From positions 1-64,000 of the forward strand of contig JBCBTD010000020.1 in assembly GCA_039818825.1 (NCBI GenBank): DNA of 64,000 nt, read 5' to 3'. Source of the stretch: JBCBTD01 sp039818825 (lineage in GTDB: Bacteria > Pseudomonadota > Alphaproteobacteria > Geminicoccales > Geminicoccaceae). The notes below the pieces were generated by a model that was given only the letters and a program-made list of their open reading frames with translations, did not search any database and had not been told where the DNA came from. The position numbers and the translations under genes were made by a program. Position 1 is the stretch's first letter, and the number at the start of each line of letters is the position of its first letter. Below are positions 44,096-52,509 of the stretch, one piece after another.

Positions 44096-44749
44096 GAGGA
44101 TCGACTGGCCCGTCGCCTCCCAGTCCTTCAAGAAGCCGGCAAGCCCCTTGTCGGTCAGCGGATGCTGGACGAGCTGCTTCAGCACGGCGGGTGGTAGCGT
44201 CGCCACGTCTGCGCCGAGCTTGGCCGCTTGCAACAGATGCATCGGGCTGCGCACCGAGGCGACCAGCACCTCGGTCTCCAGTGCCGGATATTGGGCATAG
44301 ACGTCACAGATGTCGGCGATGAGCTGCATCCCGTCGGTGCCGATGTCTTCGAGTCGGCCGACGAAGGGCGAAATGAACGTCGCACCGGCTTTGGCCGCCA
44401 AGAGCGCCTGCAGGGCGGTGAAACACAAGGTGACGTTGACGTCGATCTCGTCGCGGCTCAGTTCACGGCAGGCCTTCAGCCCGTCCCAGGTGAGAGGCAG
44501 CTTCACGCAGACGTTCGGCGCGAGGTCGGCGAGCTTGCGGCCCTCGGCAACCATCGTCTCGGCATCGGTGGCGGTGACCTCCGCGCTCACCGGGCCGTCG
44601 ACCAGGCCACAGATCTCGCGGACGACCTGTAGGAACGGGCGACCGCTCTTGGCGATCAGCGACGGGTTCGTCGTCACGCCGTCGAGCAGGCCAGAACTCG
44701 CCAACTCCGCGATCTCGTCAACGTTGGCCGTGTCGACGAAGAACTTCAT
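44093..44749 (-). CDS. tal: Transaldolase (small TalC/FSA-type)
   Basis: 218 residues. MKFFVDTANVDEI gives the first Asp, TTNPSL the Asn, and CVKLPLT the Schiff-base Lys (residue 83). The family holds both fructose-6-phosphate aldolases and short transaldolases. Here ISPFVGR has Phe at residue 129, where FSA has Tyr (APYVNR), so transaldolase of the pentose phosphate pathway is favoured. The ATG has a strong GGAGGG. A 46-residue peptide gene lies 68 bases upstream and may share its promoter. Confidence 0.88.
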   Translation of the reverse strand: MKFFVDTANVDEIAELASSGLLDGVTTNPSLIAKSGRPFLQVVREICGLVDGPVSAEVTATDAETMVAEGRKLADLAPNVCVKLPLTWDGLKACRELSRDEIDVNVTLCFTALQALLAAKAGATFISPFVGRLEDIGTDGMQLIADICDVYAQYPALETEVLVASVRSPMHLLQAAKLGADVATLPPAVLKQLVQHPLTDKGLAGFLKDWEATGQSIL

Positions 44750-44817
44750 GTTTCCCTCCAAGTTCGATCCGCCCGGCTGATAGCCGAGGTCGCGCGCTGG
44801 CGATAGCCGTCGATCGG

Positions 44818-44958
44818 TCAGGCGATGACCAAGCCGACCACGACGCCGATGCCGAACATGATCCACTCGTCGCGCGTGCGACGCTGCACCCAGCCGATGA
44901 CTTGGTTGAGACGCTCGCCCAGCGACGGGTTGTTCGGGTTGGGTTCGGACATGGACAT
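44818..44958 (-). CDS. 46-residue single-pass membrane peptide
   Basis: The peptide starts MSMSEPNPNNPSLGER, continues with a basic stretch (VQRRTRDEW) and ends in one hydrophobic segment (WIMFGIGVVVGLVIA) that reaches the C-terminus. GGAG stands four bases before the first ATG (a second ATG at 44952 is possible). A charged N-half with a C-terminal anchor suggests a tail-anchored inner-membrane microprotein. I know no family. A near-consensus FNR box 193 bases upstream and the transaldolase gene 68 bases downstream suggest an oxygen-regulated unit (inference). Confidence 0.65.
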   Translation of the reverse strand: MSMSEPNPNNPSLGERLNQVIGWVQRRTRDEWIMFGIGVVVGLVIA

Positions 44959-45150
44959 CGTTCTCCGCGGCTTGCCCGCTACGCAGCGGTGGTGGATCCG
45001 GGCAAACTCTAGCGGAACCGCGTCGCGACTGCATCCGTCCGACGCACGTCGATCGCCCCAACGAAGAAGCTCGACGCGTGGAGGGGGGGGACGCGCGCCG
45101 AGCCTCGTCGCTAGGACGCAAGAAGCCTAGCGGACCCGGTGTGGACGTCG

Positions 45151-45164
45151 CTGATCTGGATCAA
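45151..45164. promoter_or_regulatory. FNR-box-like site
   Basis: CTGATCTGGATCAA matches TTGAT-N4-ATCAA in nine of ten fixed bases. It lies between the fnrL 3' end and the 46-residue peptide gene on the minus strand. TAGGCT at 45129-45124 would be a passable -10 for a class II site centred near -41.5. Confidence 0.55.
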
Positions 45165-45200
45165 CGAAGGGCGCGGGCCGGCCTCCGTAGCTCGAGGACT

Positions 45201-45944
45201 TTAGTCGCTGCCACCCAGCCGGCGTAGCCCACGCAGATCGATGACCTCGACGCCGTGAGCGCCGTGGGACGTGAGGATGGCTTGCCGCTTCAGCTGCGAG
45301 ATCTGGCGGCTGACGGTTTCCATCGTCAGGCCCAGATAGTCCGCGATGTCGGCACGGCTCATCGGCACTTCGACCATGACCCGGTTGCTGGACGCTTCAC
45401 CGACCCGATCCGTGAGCATCAAAAAGAACGAGGCGACCCGTTCCGTCGCGGTCTTGCGGCCGAGCAGGAGCATCCAATCGAGCGCACGATCGAGGGTCGC
45501 AGTAGCGTCCTCGAACAACCGTCGCTCCAGATGCGGCCAAGCATCCATCCGTTCGCGCAACCGGTCTTGATCGAAAAGGCAGAGCTCGACCTGCGTCACC
45601 GCCTCGGCGAAGGTGGCGTACTCGCCCGACAGCATCGGTCCGAGGAAATCACCAGCAAAGAGGAAGCCGGTAATTTGCTGTCGGCCGTCGGGTAGCAGCT
45701 TGAAGAGCTTGATCGTGCCGCCGAGCACGTTCGCGACTTGGCGAACTGCGGCGTCCTCTTCGACGATCAACTCGCCCGGTTCGAACAGCTTCTGTGACGA
45801 CATGGCGTGCAGCTGCTGCAGCTCGCTGGTCGAGAGTACCGCACAGAACGCCGCTTCGCGCACGCCGCACACGGCGCAGCGACTGGCTCGCGCCGGGGTC
45901 AGGCGCAAGCACTCCGGCTCTGCGGTCATCTCGTTCATACGCAT
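45201..45944 (-). CDS. FNR-type oxygen-sensing transcription regulator (FnrL-like)
   Basis: 247 residues, Crp/Fnr family. The cysteines for a [4Fe-4S] cluster are all present: C23, C26 and C34 (CX2CX7C, as in alphaproteobacterial FnrL) and C122 in TQVELCLFD, the same number as in E. coli FNR. The C-terminal helix-turn-helix DIADYLGLTMETVSRQISQL has the E-x-x-S-R reading residues that specify TTGAT-N4-ATCAA. It switches genes with oxygen loss. Two features suit it: the box at 45151 and the divergent kinase across 185 bases. Confidence 0.92.
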   Translation of the reverse strand: MRMNEMTAEPECLRLTPARASRCAVCGVREAAFCAVLSTSELQQLHAMSSQKLFEPGELIVEEDAAVRQVANVLGGTIKLFKLLPDGRQQITGFLFAGDFLGPMLSGEYATFAEAVTQVELCLFDQDRLRERMDAWPHLERRLFEDATATLDRALDWMLLLGRKTATERVASFFLMLTDRVGEASSNRVMVEVPMSRADIADYLGLTMETVSRQISQLKRQAILTSHGAHGVEVIDLRGLRRLGGSD

Positions 45945-46069
45945 TTGCGAGGTGGTGCCACGAAAGTGCCCTTCGTCTCAACGGTGCCTGAAGCCACAGT
46001 TGCCTCCGCGCTCGCCGGTCGGCCGGCAAGCGGTGGAAAACCGGCTCGTTGCGGCGGCTGTTGCAGCAA

Positions 46070-46107
46070 AGCGACATTTTGTCGCTCGGCTGTCAAAGCG
46101 GTCGCTC
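46070..46107. promoter_or_regulatory. Operator-like inverted and direct repeats
   Basis: AGCGACATTTTGTCGCT (46070-46086) has perfect seven-base arms. The half-site GTCGCTC (46081-46087) is repeated at 46101-46107, exactly 20 bases apart, on the same DNA face. It lies 23 to 60 bases before the sugar kinase ATG and about 125 or more before fnrL. It is not an FNR box. Confidence 0.5.
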
Positions 46108-46129
46108 AATCACTCTTTCTGGGTGCGCC

Positions 46130-47059
46130 ATGGTCGATGTTCTTTGTCTCGGCGAGCCGATGGTCGAACTGAACCAAGACCCGGCAGCCGACCCGCCGCT
46201 CTACCGAATGGGCTTCGGCGGCGACACCTCGAATTGCGCGATCGCGGTGATGCGGCTCGGCGGCCGCGCCGGCTACTGGACCCGCCTCGGCTGTGACGCC
46301 TTCGGTGACGCGCTGGCCGACCTGTGGCGACGAGAAGGTGTCGCGGCCGACGCCGTGATCCGCGATCCGGATGCTGCGACCGGAGCGTACGTCGTCACCC
46401 ATGGACCGGACGGTCACCGTTTCAGCTATCTCCGCGCCGGTTCGGCGGCGAGCCGCATGGTGCCGGCGGACCTGCCGCGGGACTTCGCCATCGGGCTCCG
46501 TTTGCTGCACGTCTCTGCGATCTCCCAGGGCATCAGCGAAAGCGCGTGCGACACGGTGTTCGCGGCCATCGACCAGGCCAAGGCGGCCGGCGCCCAGGTG
46601 GCTTACGACACCAACCTGCGACTCCAGCTATGGCCCGTCGCGCGGGCGCGGGCGATCATCGAGGCGACCGCGGCAATGGCGGACGTCCTGCTGCCCGGCA
46701 TGGACGATGCCAAGGCGTTGACCGGGTTGGACCAGCCGGACGCGATCTGTGACCACTATCTTCGCCGGGGTGCCGGCGTCGTCGCGCTGACCCTCGGCGG
46801 CGCCGGAGCGCTCGTCGCGTCGGCGGCCGGGCGGGTGCGGGTCGCGCCGATCGCGGTCGACGTCGTCGATGCGACCGGCGCAGGGGACACGTTCGACGGT
46901 GCCTTCCTGGTCCGGTTCCTCGAAACCGGCGATCCGGTTGCGGCGGGGCAGTTTGCCAACGTCGCCGCGGCCCTGTCCACACAAGGCTTCGGCGCCGTCG
47001 CGCCGATCCCGACCCGCGCTGCAGTCGACGCCCGGCTGGCGTCGAGCCAGACCAAGTGA
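46130..47059 (+). CDS. PfkB-family sugar kinase (2-keto-3-deoxygluconate kinase-like)
   Basis: 309 residues, ribokinase fold. GFGGDTSNCAIAVMRLGG is the sugar-binding N-terminal signature, and VVDATGAGDTFDGAFLVRFL the C-terminal PfkB signature with the catalytic Asp and anion hole. The layout resembles KdgK, which makes KDPG for the Entner-Doudoroff route, but fructokinase-like activity is possible. ATG 46130 was chosen because the frame upstream overlaps the operator-like repeats. The ClC gene follows 24 bases later. Confidence 0.82.
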   Translation: MVDVLCLGEPMVELNQDPAADPPLYRMGFGGDTSNCAIAVMRLGGRAGYWTRLGCDAFGDALADLWRREGVAADAVIRDPDAATGAYVVTHGPDGHRFSYLRAGSAASRMVPADLPRDFAIGLRLLHVSAISQGISESACDTVFAAIDQAKAAGAQVAYDTNLRLQLWPVARARAIIEATAAMADVLLPGMDDAKALTGLDQPDAICDHYLRRGAGVVALTLGGAGALVASAAGRVRVAPIAVDVVDATGAGDTFDGAFLVRFLETGDPVAAGQFANVAAALSTQGFGAVAPIPTRAAVDARLASSQTK

Positions 47060-47083
47060 GCCGGACCCGATGAGACCGGCGCG

Positions 47084-48826
47084 GTGAGACAGCAGCCGTT
47101 CGCCCGTTGGTGGCGGAGCGACCACGTCGTCCTCGGCGTCCTCGCCTTGGCCGCCGGGGCGCTTGCCGGCGGCGGCGCGATCCTGTTCGGGCTCGCGTTC
47201 CACGCCGTGCAGGCGTCGGTTTTGGCTCCCGGGATGCTGGTCGAGGTCGTGGCATCGCTGGCCTGGTATCAGCTCTTGTTGGTGCCGACCTTGGGTGGCC
47301 TTCTGATCGGCATCCTCTGCAGCCGCGTGCTGCCCGGCGACCAGCCGAACGGCGTCGCCCAGGTGATCGAGACGGTACGGTTTCGTGGCAGCGGAATTCC
47401 ACTCGCTCATGGCGCTTCGGCGGCATTGGTCAACAGCTTGGCCATCGGCGTCGGCGGCTCGGTTGGTCGCGAGGGGCCGATCGTCCATCTCGGCGCGGCG
47501 ATGGCGTCTGCCGTGGCCGAGCGCTTTCGCCTCGACCCGCGCATGGCCCGCACGCTCCTGGCATCGGGCGTGGCGGCCGCCATCGCGGCTGCGTTCAATG
47601 CGCCGATCGCCGGCGTGCTGTTCGCACTGGAGGTCGTGATCGGTCACTACGCGCTCGCCGCCCTGTCGCCGGTGGTGATCGCCTCGGTCATCGGTACCAT
47701 CGTGGTGCGGCTCTACGAGCGCGACATGGCGGTGCCGTTCCTGCCGCCGCAGGAAATCGCGTCGTTCCTCGAGTTCCCGGCCTTCGCCCTGTTGGGGTTG
47801 GTCTGCGGTATCGTCGCCGTCGGCCTCCTCAAAGGGATCGGCCTCGTCCACGCGGCTCACGAACACTGGCGCGTGCGTCGCTGGCTCAGGCCGGCGATCG
47901 CTGGTCTCGTCACGGGCATCATCGCCCTCGGCTTCCCGCACGTGATGGGGGTCGGCTACGAGACGACCGTCGGCGCACTGCGCGACGGCATGGACCTCGA
48001 ACTCGTGCTCGCCCTCGCACTGGCGAAGTGTGTCGCGACGGCGGTGTGCCTCGGTTCGCGGTTCGGCGGCGGCATCTTCAGCCCGGCCTTGATGCTCGGC
48101 GCTCTCGTCGGGATCGGTTTCGGGATGCTTGCTAGCAGCCTCACCCCCGGCCCTAGCTCGAGCGACGCGTTGTACGGGATGCTCGGCATGGGCGCGGTCG
48201 CCGGTGCGGTTCTCGGTGCGCCGCTCTCGACCAGCGCCATGATCTTCGAGTTGACCCAAGACTACGAGATGACCCTGGCGCTGATGGTCACCGTAGCGAT
48301 CGCCACCGTGTTCACGATGCAGATCCACGGCCAGTCCTTCTTCACGTGGCAACTGACGACCCAAGGAATCGAGGTCGACAAACCGATGGAAGAGCGGCTC
48401 TTGGCCCGCCGTCACGTACGTGAACTCCTGCATCGCGACTACCACTTGGTCGGCGTCGACGCGCCCTTGGTCGATCTTGTGCATTGCTTCGAGCGTAGTG
48501 CGCTGCCGATCTACGTCGAGGACGATGCCGGCAGCTTCGTCGGCGAGGTGCGGTTCGCCGACCTGGCGGCCGCGGCGTTCGAGCCGACGAGCGATGGTCT
48601 GTCCGCCGCCGCGGATCTGGCGCGGCCTGCACCCCTCGTGCTGCACGCCGCCGACGACCTGGACACCGCCTGGCGGCGGGTGGCGATGCAGAGCGACGAC
48701 CACGTCCCCGTCGTCGTCTCCGCCGACGAGCCCAAGCTCGCTGGTCACGTCCGCCAGCGGGACTTGGTGCTGGCCTACAACCAGGCGGTGCTGGAGGCCC
48801 GAGCGCGCGAGCGCGGTGAGCGCTGA
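47084..48826 (+). CDS. ClC-family chloride protein with C-terminal CBS pair
   Basis: 580 residues: about eleven membrane helices, then a CBS-domain region (from about residue 440). Selectivity motifs: GSGIP, GSVGREGPIVHLG (gating Glu kept) and FGGGIFSPALMLGA. In VLFALEVVIG the Glu matching E. coli ClC E202 is kept, but the proton-path residue E203 aligns to Val, as in ClC channels. A passive chloride channel is therefore more likely than a 2Cl-/H+ exchanger. The GTG start is 24 bases after the kinase. Confidence 0.88.
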   Translation: MRQQPFARWWRSDHVVLGVLALAAGALAGGGAILFGLAFHAVQASVLAPGMLVEVVASLAWYQLLLVPTLGGLLIGILCSRVLPGDQPNGVAQVIETVRFRGSGIPLAHGASAALVNSLAIGVGGSVGREGPIVHLGAAMASAVAERFRLDPRMARTLLASGVAAAIAAAFNAPIAGVLFALEVVIGHYALAALSPVVIASVIGTIVVRLYERDMAVPFLPPQEIASFLEFPAFALLGLVCGIVAVGLLKGIGLVHAAHEHWRVRRWLRPAIAGLVTGIIALGFPHVMGVGYETTVGALRDGMDLELVLALALAKCVATAVCLGSRFGGGIFSPALMLGALVGIGFGMLASSLTPGPSSSDALYGMLGMGAVAGAVLGAPLSTSAMIFELTQDYEMTLALMVTVAIATVFTMQIHGQSFFTWQLTTQGIEVDKPMEERLLARRHVRELLHRDYHLVGVDAPLVDLVHCFERSALPIYVEDDAGSFVGEVRFADLAAAAFEPTSDGLSAAADLARPAPLVLHAADDLDTAWRRVAMQSDDHVPVVVSADEPKLAGHVRQRDLVLAYNQAVLEARARERGER

Positions 48827-48908
48827 CCCCGCGGCACGGGCACCGAAGCAGGTGCGCGACCGACGGTTTGCGCCTAGACTCCGGGTTCGGCGATCAGGGA
48901 GATGAGCC

Positions 48909-51149
48909 TTGCCCGAGTTGCGCGCGGATGATCGCGCGTTGGAGGTAGCAGAGCCGGCGCATCTCGTCGGGCTGAACCCGGAGCAACGGGCCGCGGTCAC
49001 CGCACCTGACGGCCCGCTCCTGGTGCTGGCCGGTGCCGGCACGGGCAAGACACGCGTCCTGACCACTCGCATCGGTCACCTGTTGCTGGAGGGACGGGTT
49101 CGCCCCGGCGAAGTGCTCGCCGTGACCTTCACCAACAAGGCTGCCCGCGAAATGGGAAGCCGGGTCGAGGCGCTCATCCGGCGCCCGGTCCAAGGGCTGT
49201 GGCTGGGCACTTTCCACGCCATCGGCGCGAGGATCCTTCGCCAGCACGCCGAGCGCGTCGGCCTGGAGGCGAACTTCACGATTCTCGATGCCGACGATCA
49301 GCAGCGGCTCTTGAAGCAGGTGGTCCGCGACCACGACCTCGACGACAAGAAATGGCCGGCCCGGGTGCTGATGGGGATCGTCCAGCGGTGGAAGGACCGC
49401 GGCTGGACACCCGACAAGGTGCCGGCGTCGGAGCACGGCGACTTTGCGCTCGGCCGCTCGGTCGAGCTTTACCGCGCCTACCAGGCACGCTTGGTGACGC
49501 TCAATGCGTGCGACTTCGGCGACCTGTTGCTGCACGGCTTGACCTTGTTCGAGCGCGAACTCGACGTGCTGGAGGGCTACCAGCGCCGCTTCAAGGCAGT
49601 CCTGGTCGACGAGTACCAGGACACCAACGTCGCCCAGTATCTCTGGCTGCGCTTGCTCGCCCAGGGCCACCGCAACCTCACCTGCGTCGGCGACGACGAT
49701 CAATCGATCTACTCGTGGCGCGGCGCCGAGGTCGGCAACATCCTGCGCTTCGAGCGCGACTTCCCAGGCGCGACGGTGGTGCGTTTGGAGCGCAATTATC
49801 GCTCGACGGGGCATATCCTCGGCTGCGCCGCGGGGCTGATCGCGAAGAACGAGCAGCGCCACGGCAAGACGCTTTGGACCGAGGACGAGCTCGGCCAGCC
49901 GGTGCGCGTCGCCGGGCTTTGGGACGACGAGGAGGAGGCTCGGTTCGTCGGTGAGGAACTGGAGGCGTTACAGCGCGCCGGTGGTCGTTTGGCGGATGCT
50001 GCAGTGCTCGTCCGCGCGGGCTTCCAGACCCGCTCGTTCGAGGAGCGGTTCATCGCCATCGGCTTGCCTTATCGCGTCGTCGGCGGCCCCCGTTTCTACG
50101 AGCGTGCCGAGGTCCGCGACGGTATCGCCTATCTGCGGGTGCTGGTGCAGCCAGATGACGATCTGGCGTTCGAGCGGATCGTCAACGTGCCGAAGCGCGG
50201 CCTCGGCGAGAGCACCATGGCCGAGCTCCGCGCCCATGCCCGTGCCGCCGGCCGCAGCTTGGTCGCCGCGACCGCGGAGTTGTTGACCACCGACGAGCTG
50301 AAGCCGCGCCCACGGCGGGCCCTGGCGTCCCTGTTGACGGATTTCGCCCGCTGGCGGCGGCTGATGGAGGAGCGTACCGGGCGCGAAGTCGCCGAGATCG
50401 TGCTCGAGGAGTCCGGGTATGTCGGCCGCTGGCAGACCGACAAATCGCCCGACGCACCCGGTCGCCTGGAGAATCTGAAGGAGCTCGTGCAAGCGGTCGG
50501 TGAGTTCGACACCCTGGCCGGCTTTCTGGAGCACGTCAGTTTGGTGATGGACAACGCGAGCGACCCGGACGCCGATATGGTCAGCATCATGACCCTGCAC
50601 GGCGCCAAGGGACTGGAGTTCGGCGACGTGTTCCTCGGCGGCTGGGAGGAAGGCGTTTTTCCGAACCAGCGGGCGCTCGACGAGCACGGACGGGCTGCGC
50701 TCGAGGAGGAGCGGCGTCTTGCGTACGTCGGCATCACGCGGGCGCGGCGGCGTTGCACCGTCTTGTTCGCCGCCAACCGGCGAATGTACCAGGGTTGGGT
50801 GTCGAGCGTGCCGTCGCGGTTCGTGGAGGAGCTGCCGGCATCGCACTGCGAGTTCTTGCACCGCGACGGCTTCGCCAGCACGCGACTGCGCTCGCCCGGA
50901 GTGCCCAAGAAGCGGGAGGGCGACCCGCTGGCACGTTTCAATCGGGCGCGGCAACGGGTGGCGCCGGTGATCGACGCCGTTGCGGAGCCTCTGGTTGCCG
51001 AGGGCCGATACGGCGTCGGCGAGCGCGTGTTCCATCAGAAGTTCGGCTATGGTCGCGTCGAGGGCGTCGAAGGCAACAAGCTCGACATCGCCTTCGAGAA
51101 GGCCGGTCGCAAGAAGGTCATCGAGAGCTTCGTGGAGCCGGTGCGATGA
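48909..51149 (+). CDS. uvrD: UvrD/PcrA-type DNA helicase
   Basis: 746 residues, superfamily 1A. Motif I LAGAGTGKTRVL, motif Ia VTFTNKAAREMGSRV, motif II VDEYQDTN, motif III GDDDQSIYSWRGAE, motif IV LERNYRST, motif V TLHGAKGLEFGDVF and motif VI VGITRARRR are all intact. The C-terminus (HQKFGYGRVEGVEGNKL) is the Tudor-like RNA-polymerase-binding domain of UvrD/PcrA. It unwinds 3'-5' in repair. The start is TTG, since the ATG at 48902 is in another frame. The stop overlaps the prmA ATG (ATGA). Confidence 0.94.
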   Translation: MPELRADDRALEVAEPAHLVGLNPEQRAAVTAPDGPLLVLAGAGTGKTRVLTTRIGHLLLEGRVRPGEVLAVTFTNKAAREMGSRVEALIRRPVQGLWLGTFHAIGARILRQHAERVGLEANFTILDADDQQRLLKQVVRDHDLDDKKWPARVLMGIVQRWKDRGWTPDKVPASEHGDFALGRSVELYRAYQARLVTLNACDFGDLLLHGLTLFERELDVLEGYQRRFKAVLVDEYQDTNVAQYLWLRLLAQGHRNLTCVGDDDQSIYSWRGAEVGNILRFERDFPGATVVRLERNYRSTGHILGCAAGLIAKNEQRHGKTLWTEDELGQPVRVAGLWDDEEEARFVGEELEALQRAGGRLADAAVLVRAGFQTRSFEERFIAIGLPYRVVGGPRFYERAEVRDGIAYLRVLVQPDDDLAFERIVNVPKRGLGESTMAELRAHARAAGRSLVAATAELLTTDELKPRPRRALASLLTDFARWRRLMEERTGREVAEIVLEESGYVGRWQTDKSPDAPGRLENLKELVQAVGEFDTLAGFLEHVSLVMDNASDPDADMVSIMTLHGAKGLEFGDVFLGGWEEGVFPNQRALDEHGRAALEEERRLAYVGITRARRRCTVLFAANRRMYQGWVSSVPSRFVEELPASHCEFLHRDGFASTRLRSPGVPKKREGDPLARFNRARQRVAPVIDAVAEPLVAEGRYGVGERVFHQKFGYGRVEGVEGNKLDIAFEKAGRKKVIESFVEPVR

Positions 51150-52117
51150 GTGCGCCCGACGTCTCGGCGCCCGGTGCCGTGCCGGCGCTGTACCAGATCC
51201 GCTTCCCCGTTCGCATCGACGACGTCGACGCCGTGTTCCAGGCGGTCGACGAAGCCAGCGAGAGCATCGCCGTGTTCGAGGAAGAGGGTCGCTGGTTCTG
51301 CGAGCTGCTGGTGCGCCACACGCCCGATCTGGACGAACTGGCCTGGCGGCTCTCGCGCTCTCTCGGTGAAGATTCCCCCGGCGAGGGCGAGATGGCGGTG
51401 GAGGCGCTCGACGACGCCGACTGGCTGGAGGCTACCCGCCGCAGCTTTCCGCCGTTCCAGGTGGGCCGCTTCTGGGTCCATGGCAGCCACGTCCAGGTGC
51501 AGCCGCCACCTGATGCGGTGCAGCTCGCATTCGACGCCGGCCTCGCCTTCGGCACGGGCGAGCATGGTTCGACCCAGGGGTGCCTGTTGGCGTTGGATCA
51601 GCTGCTCCGGCGGCGGCGTTTCCGGCGCATCCTCGACATGGGCTGCGGTTCGGCAATCCTTGCCGTCGCCGCGACGAAGTGCCAGCCGAGTGCCCGTGCG
51701 CTGGCGGTCGACATCGACCCGCAGGCGGTTCGGGTGGCGGCCGACAACGCGGTCAGGAACGGCGTTGCCACCCGGCTGCGAACGGCGGTGGCCAACGGCT
51801 ACGACCGACCGGCTTTGCGTCGCGCCGGCCGGTTCGATCTCATCTTCGCCAACATTCTCGCCGGTCCGCTCTGTGCGATGGCAGGCAGCCTCGCCCATGC
51901 CTTGTCGACGGGCGGCACCGCTGTCGTTTCCGGGCTGATCAGCAACCAGACGGAAGCGGTGCTCCTGGCGCATCGCCGGCAAGGACTGACGCTCGTCCAT
52001 CACCTCACGGTCGGATCGTGGTCGACGCTCGTCTTCGACAAGCAGCGTGCGAGGCCGTTGCGGCGGCCGTTGCCCAACCCGTTCACCGTCGAGGCGTGGC
52101 CGACGCGGATCGTCTAG
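51146..52117 (+). CDS. prmA: Ribosomal protein L11 methyltransferase
   Basis: 323 residues. An N-terminal substrate-recognition domain (about 1-105) precedes a SAM-binding domain with FGTGEHGSTQ, ILDMGCGSAILAVAA and the NILAGPL motif. PrmA trimethylates L11 at several residues. ATG 51146 overlaps the helicase stop. Some members of the larger group methylate other proteins, but the motifs here are those of PrmA. Confidence 0.9.
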   Translation: MSAPDVSAPGAVPALYQIRFPVRIDDVDAVFQAVDEASESIAVFEEEGRWFCELLVRHTPDLDELAWRLSRSLGEDSPGEGEMAVEALDDADWLEATRRSFPPFQVGRFWVHGSHVQVQPPPDAVQLAFDAGLAFGTGEHGSTQGCLLALDQLLRRRRFRRILDMGCGSAILAVAATKCQPSARALAVDIDPQAVRVAADNAVRNGVATRLRTAVANGYDRPALRRAGRFDLIFANILAGPLCAMAGSLAHALSTGGTAVVSGLISNQTEAVLLAHRRQGLTLVHHLTVGSWSTLVFDKQRARPLRRPLPNPFTVEAWPTRIV

Positions 52118-52185
52118 GACGCCACTGGAATTGATGAGCGCCCCGCGCGCCGGTGCGGCGCGCGGACGGCAGGAGGAGCAGTCAG

Positions 52186-52509
52186 ATGGAACATGAGAAA
52201 GGCCCAGGTCCAGGTGAGCGAATCTGGACCGAAGAGGTCGACGTGGCGCCGGCCAAGCTGGTCGACCGGATCAAGGCTCTGGCCAGCGAGGCCACGGTGC
52301 GCAACATCCGGGTCTGCAAGCCCGGCGGCGACGTGGCGATCGAGATTCCCGTCGCCGCAGGTGCTGCCGTGGCCGGGGTCATGGTGTTCGCGGCGCCCGT
52401 CATCGCGGCCTTGGCGGCACTGGCCGCGATGACGACGAACTACAAGCTGCAGATCGTGCGTGCCGCGCCGCCGGCCGACGACGACCCTCAACCGCCGGCG
52501 AGCACGTAG
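52186..52509 (+). CDS. DUF4342 protein
   Basis: 107 residues. RIWTEEVDVAPAKLVDRIK and VRNIRVCKPGGDVAIEIP, followed by one hydrophobic segment (AGAAVAGVMVFAAPVIAALA), fit the DUF4342 family of small membrane-associated proteins of unknown function. A strong AGGAGGA precedes the chosen ATG by nine bases. The last 22 bases overlap the convergent slt gene. Confidence 0.82.
   Translation: MEHEKGPGPGERIWTEEVDVAPAKLVDRIKALASEATVRNIRVCKPGGDVAIEIPVAAGAAVAGVMVFAAPVIAALAALAAMTTNYKLQIVRAAPPADDDPQPPAST

Noticed and set aside
44093..44749. Fructose-6-phosphate aldolase
   Set aside because: The active-site position that is Tyr in FSA is Phe here (ISPFVGR), which favours transaldolase.
45201..45944. Plain CRP-like or FixK regulator without a cluster
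   Set aside because: C23, C26, C34 and C122 are all present and spaced as in FnrL/FNR; C12 is an extra cysteine outside the pattern.
46628..49072. An 814-codon open frame antisense to the kinase and ClC genes
   Set aside because: It is Arg/His/Asp-rich with no family features and runs opposite to two well-recognised genes; such frames arise from GC-rich third positions. The same applies to long antisense frames at 3188-4726, 26780-28297, 41618-43321 and 32352-33758.
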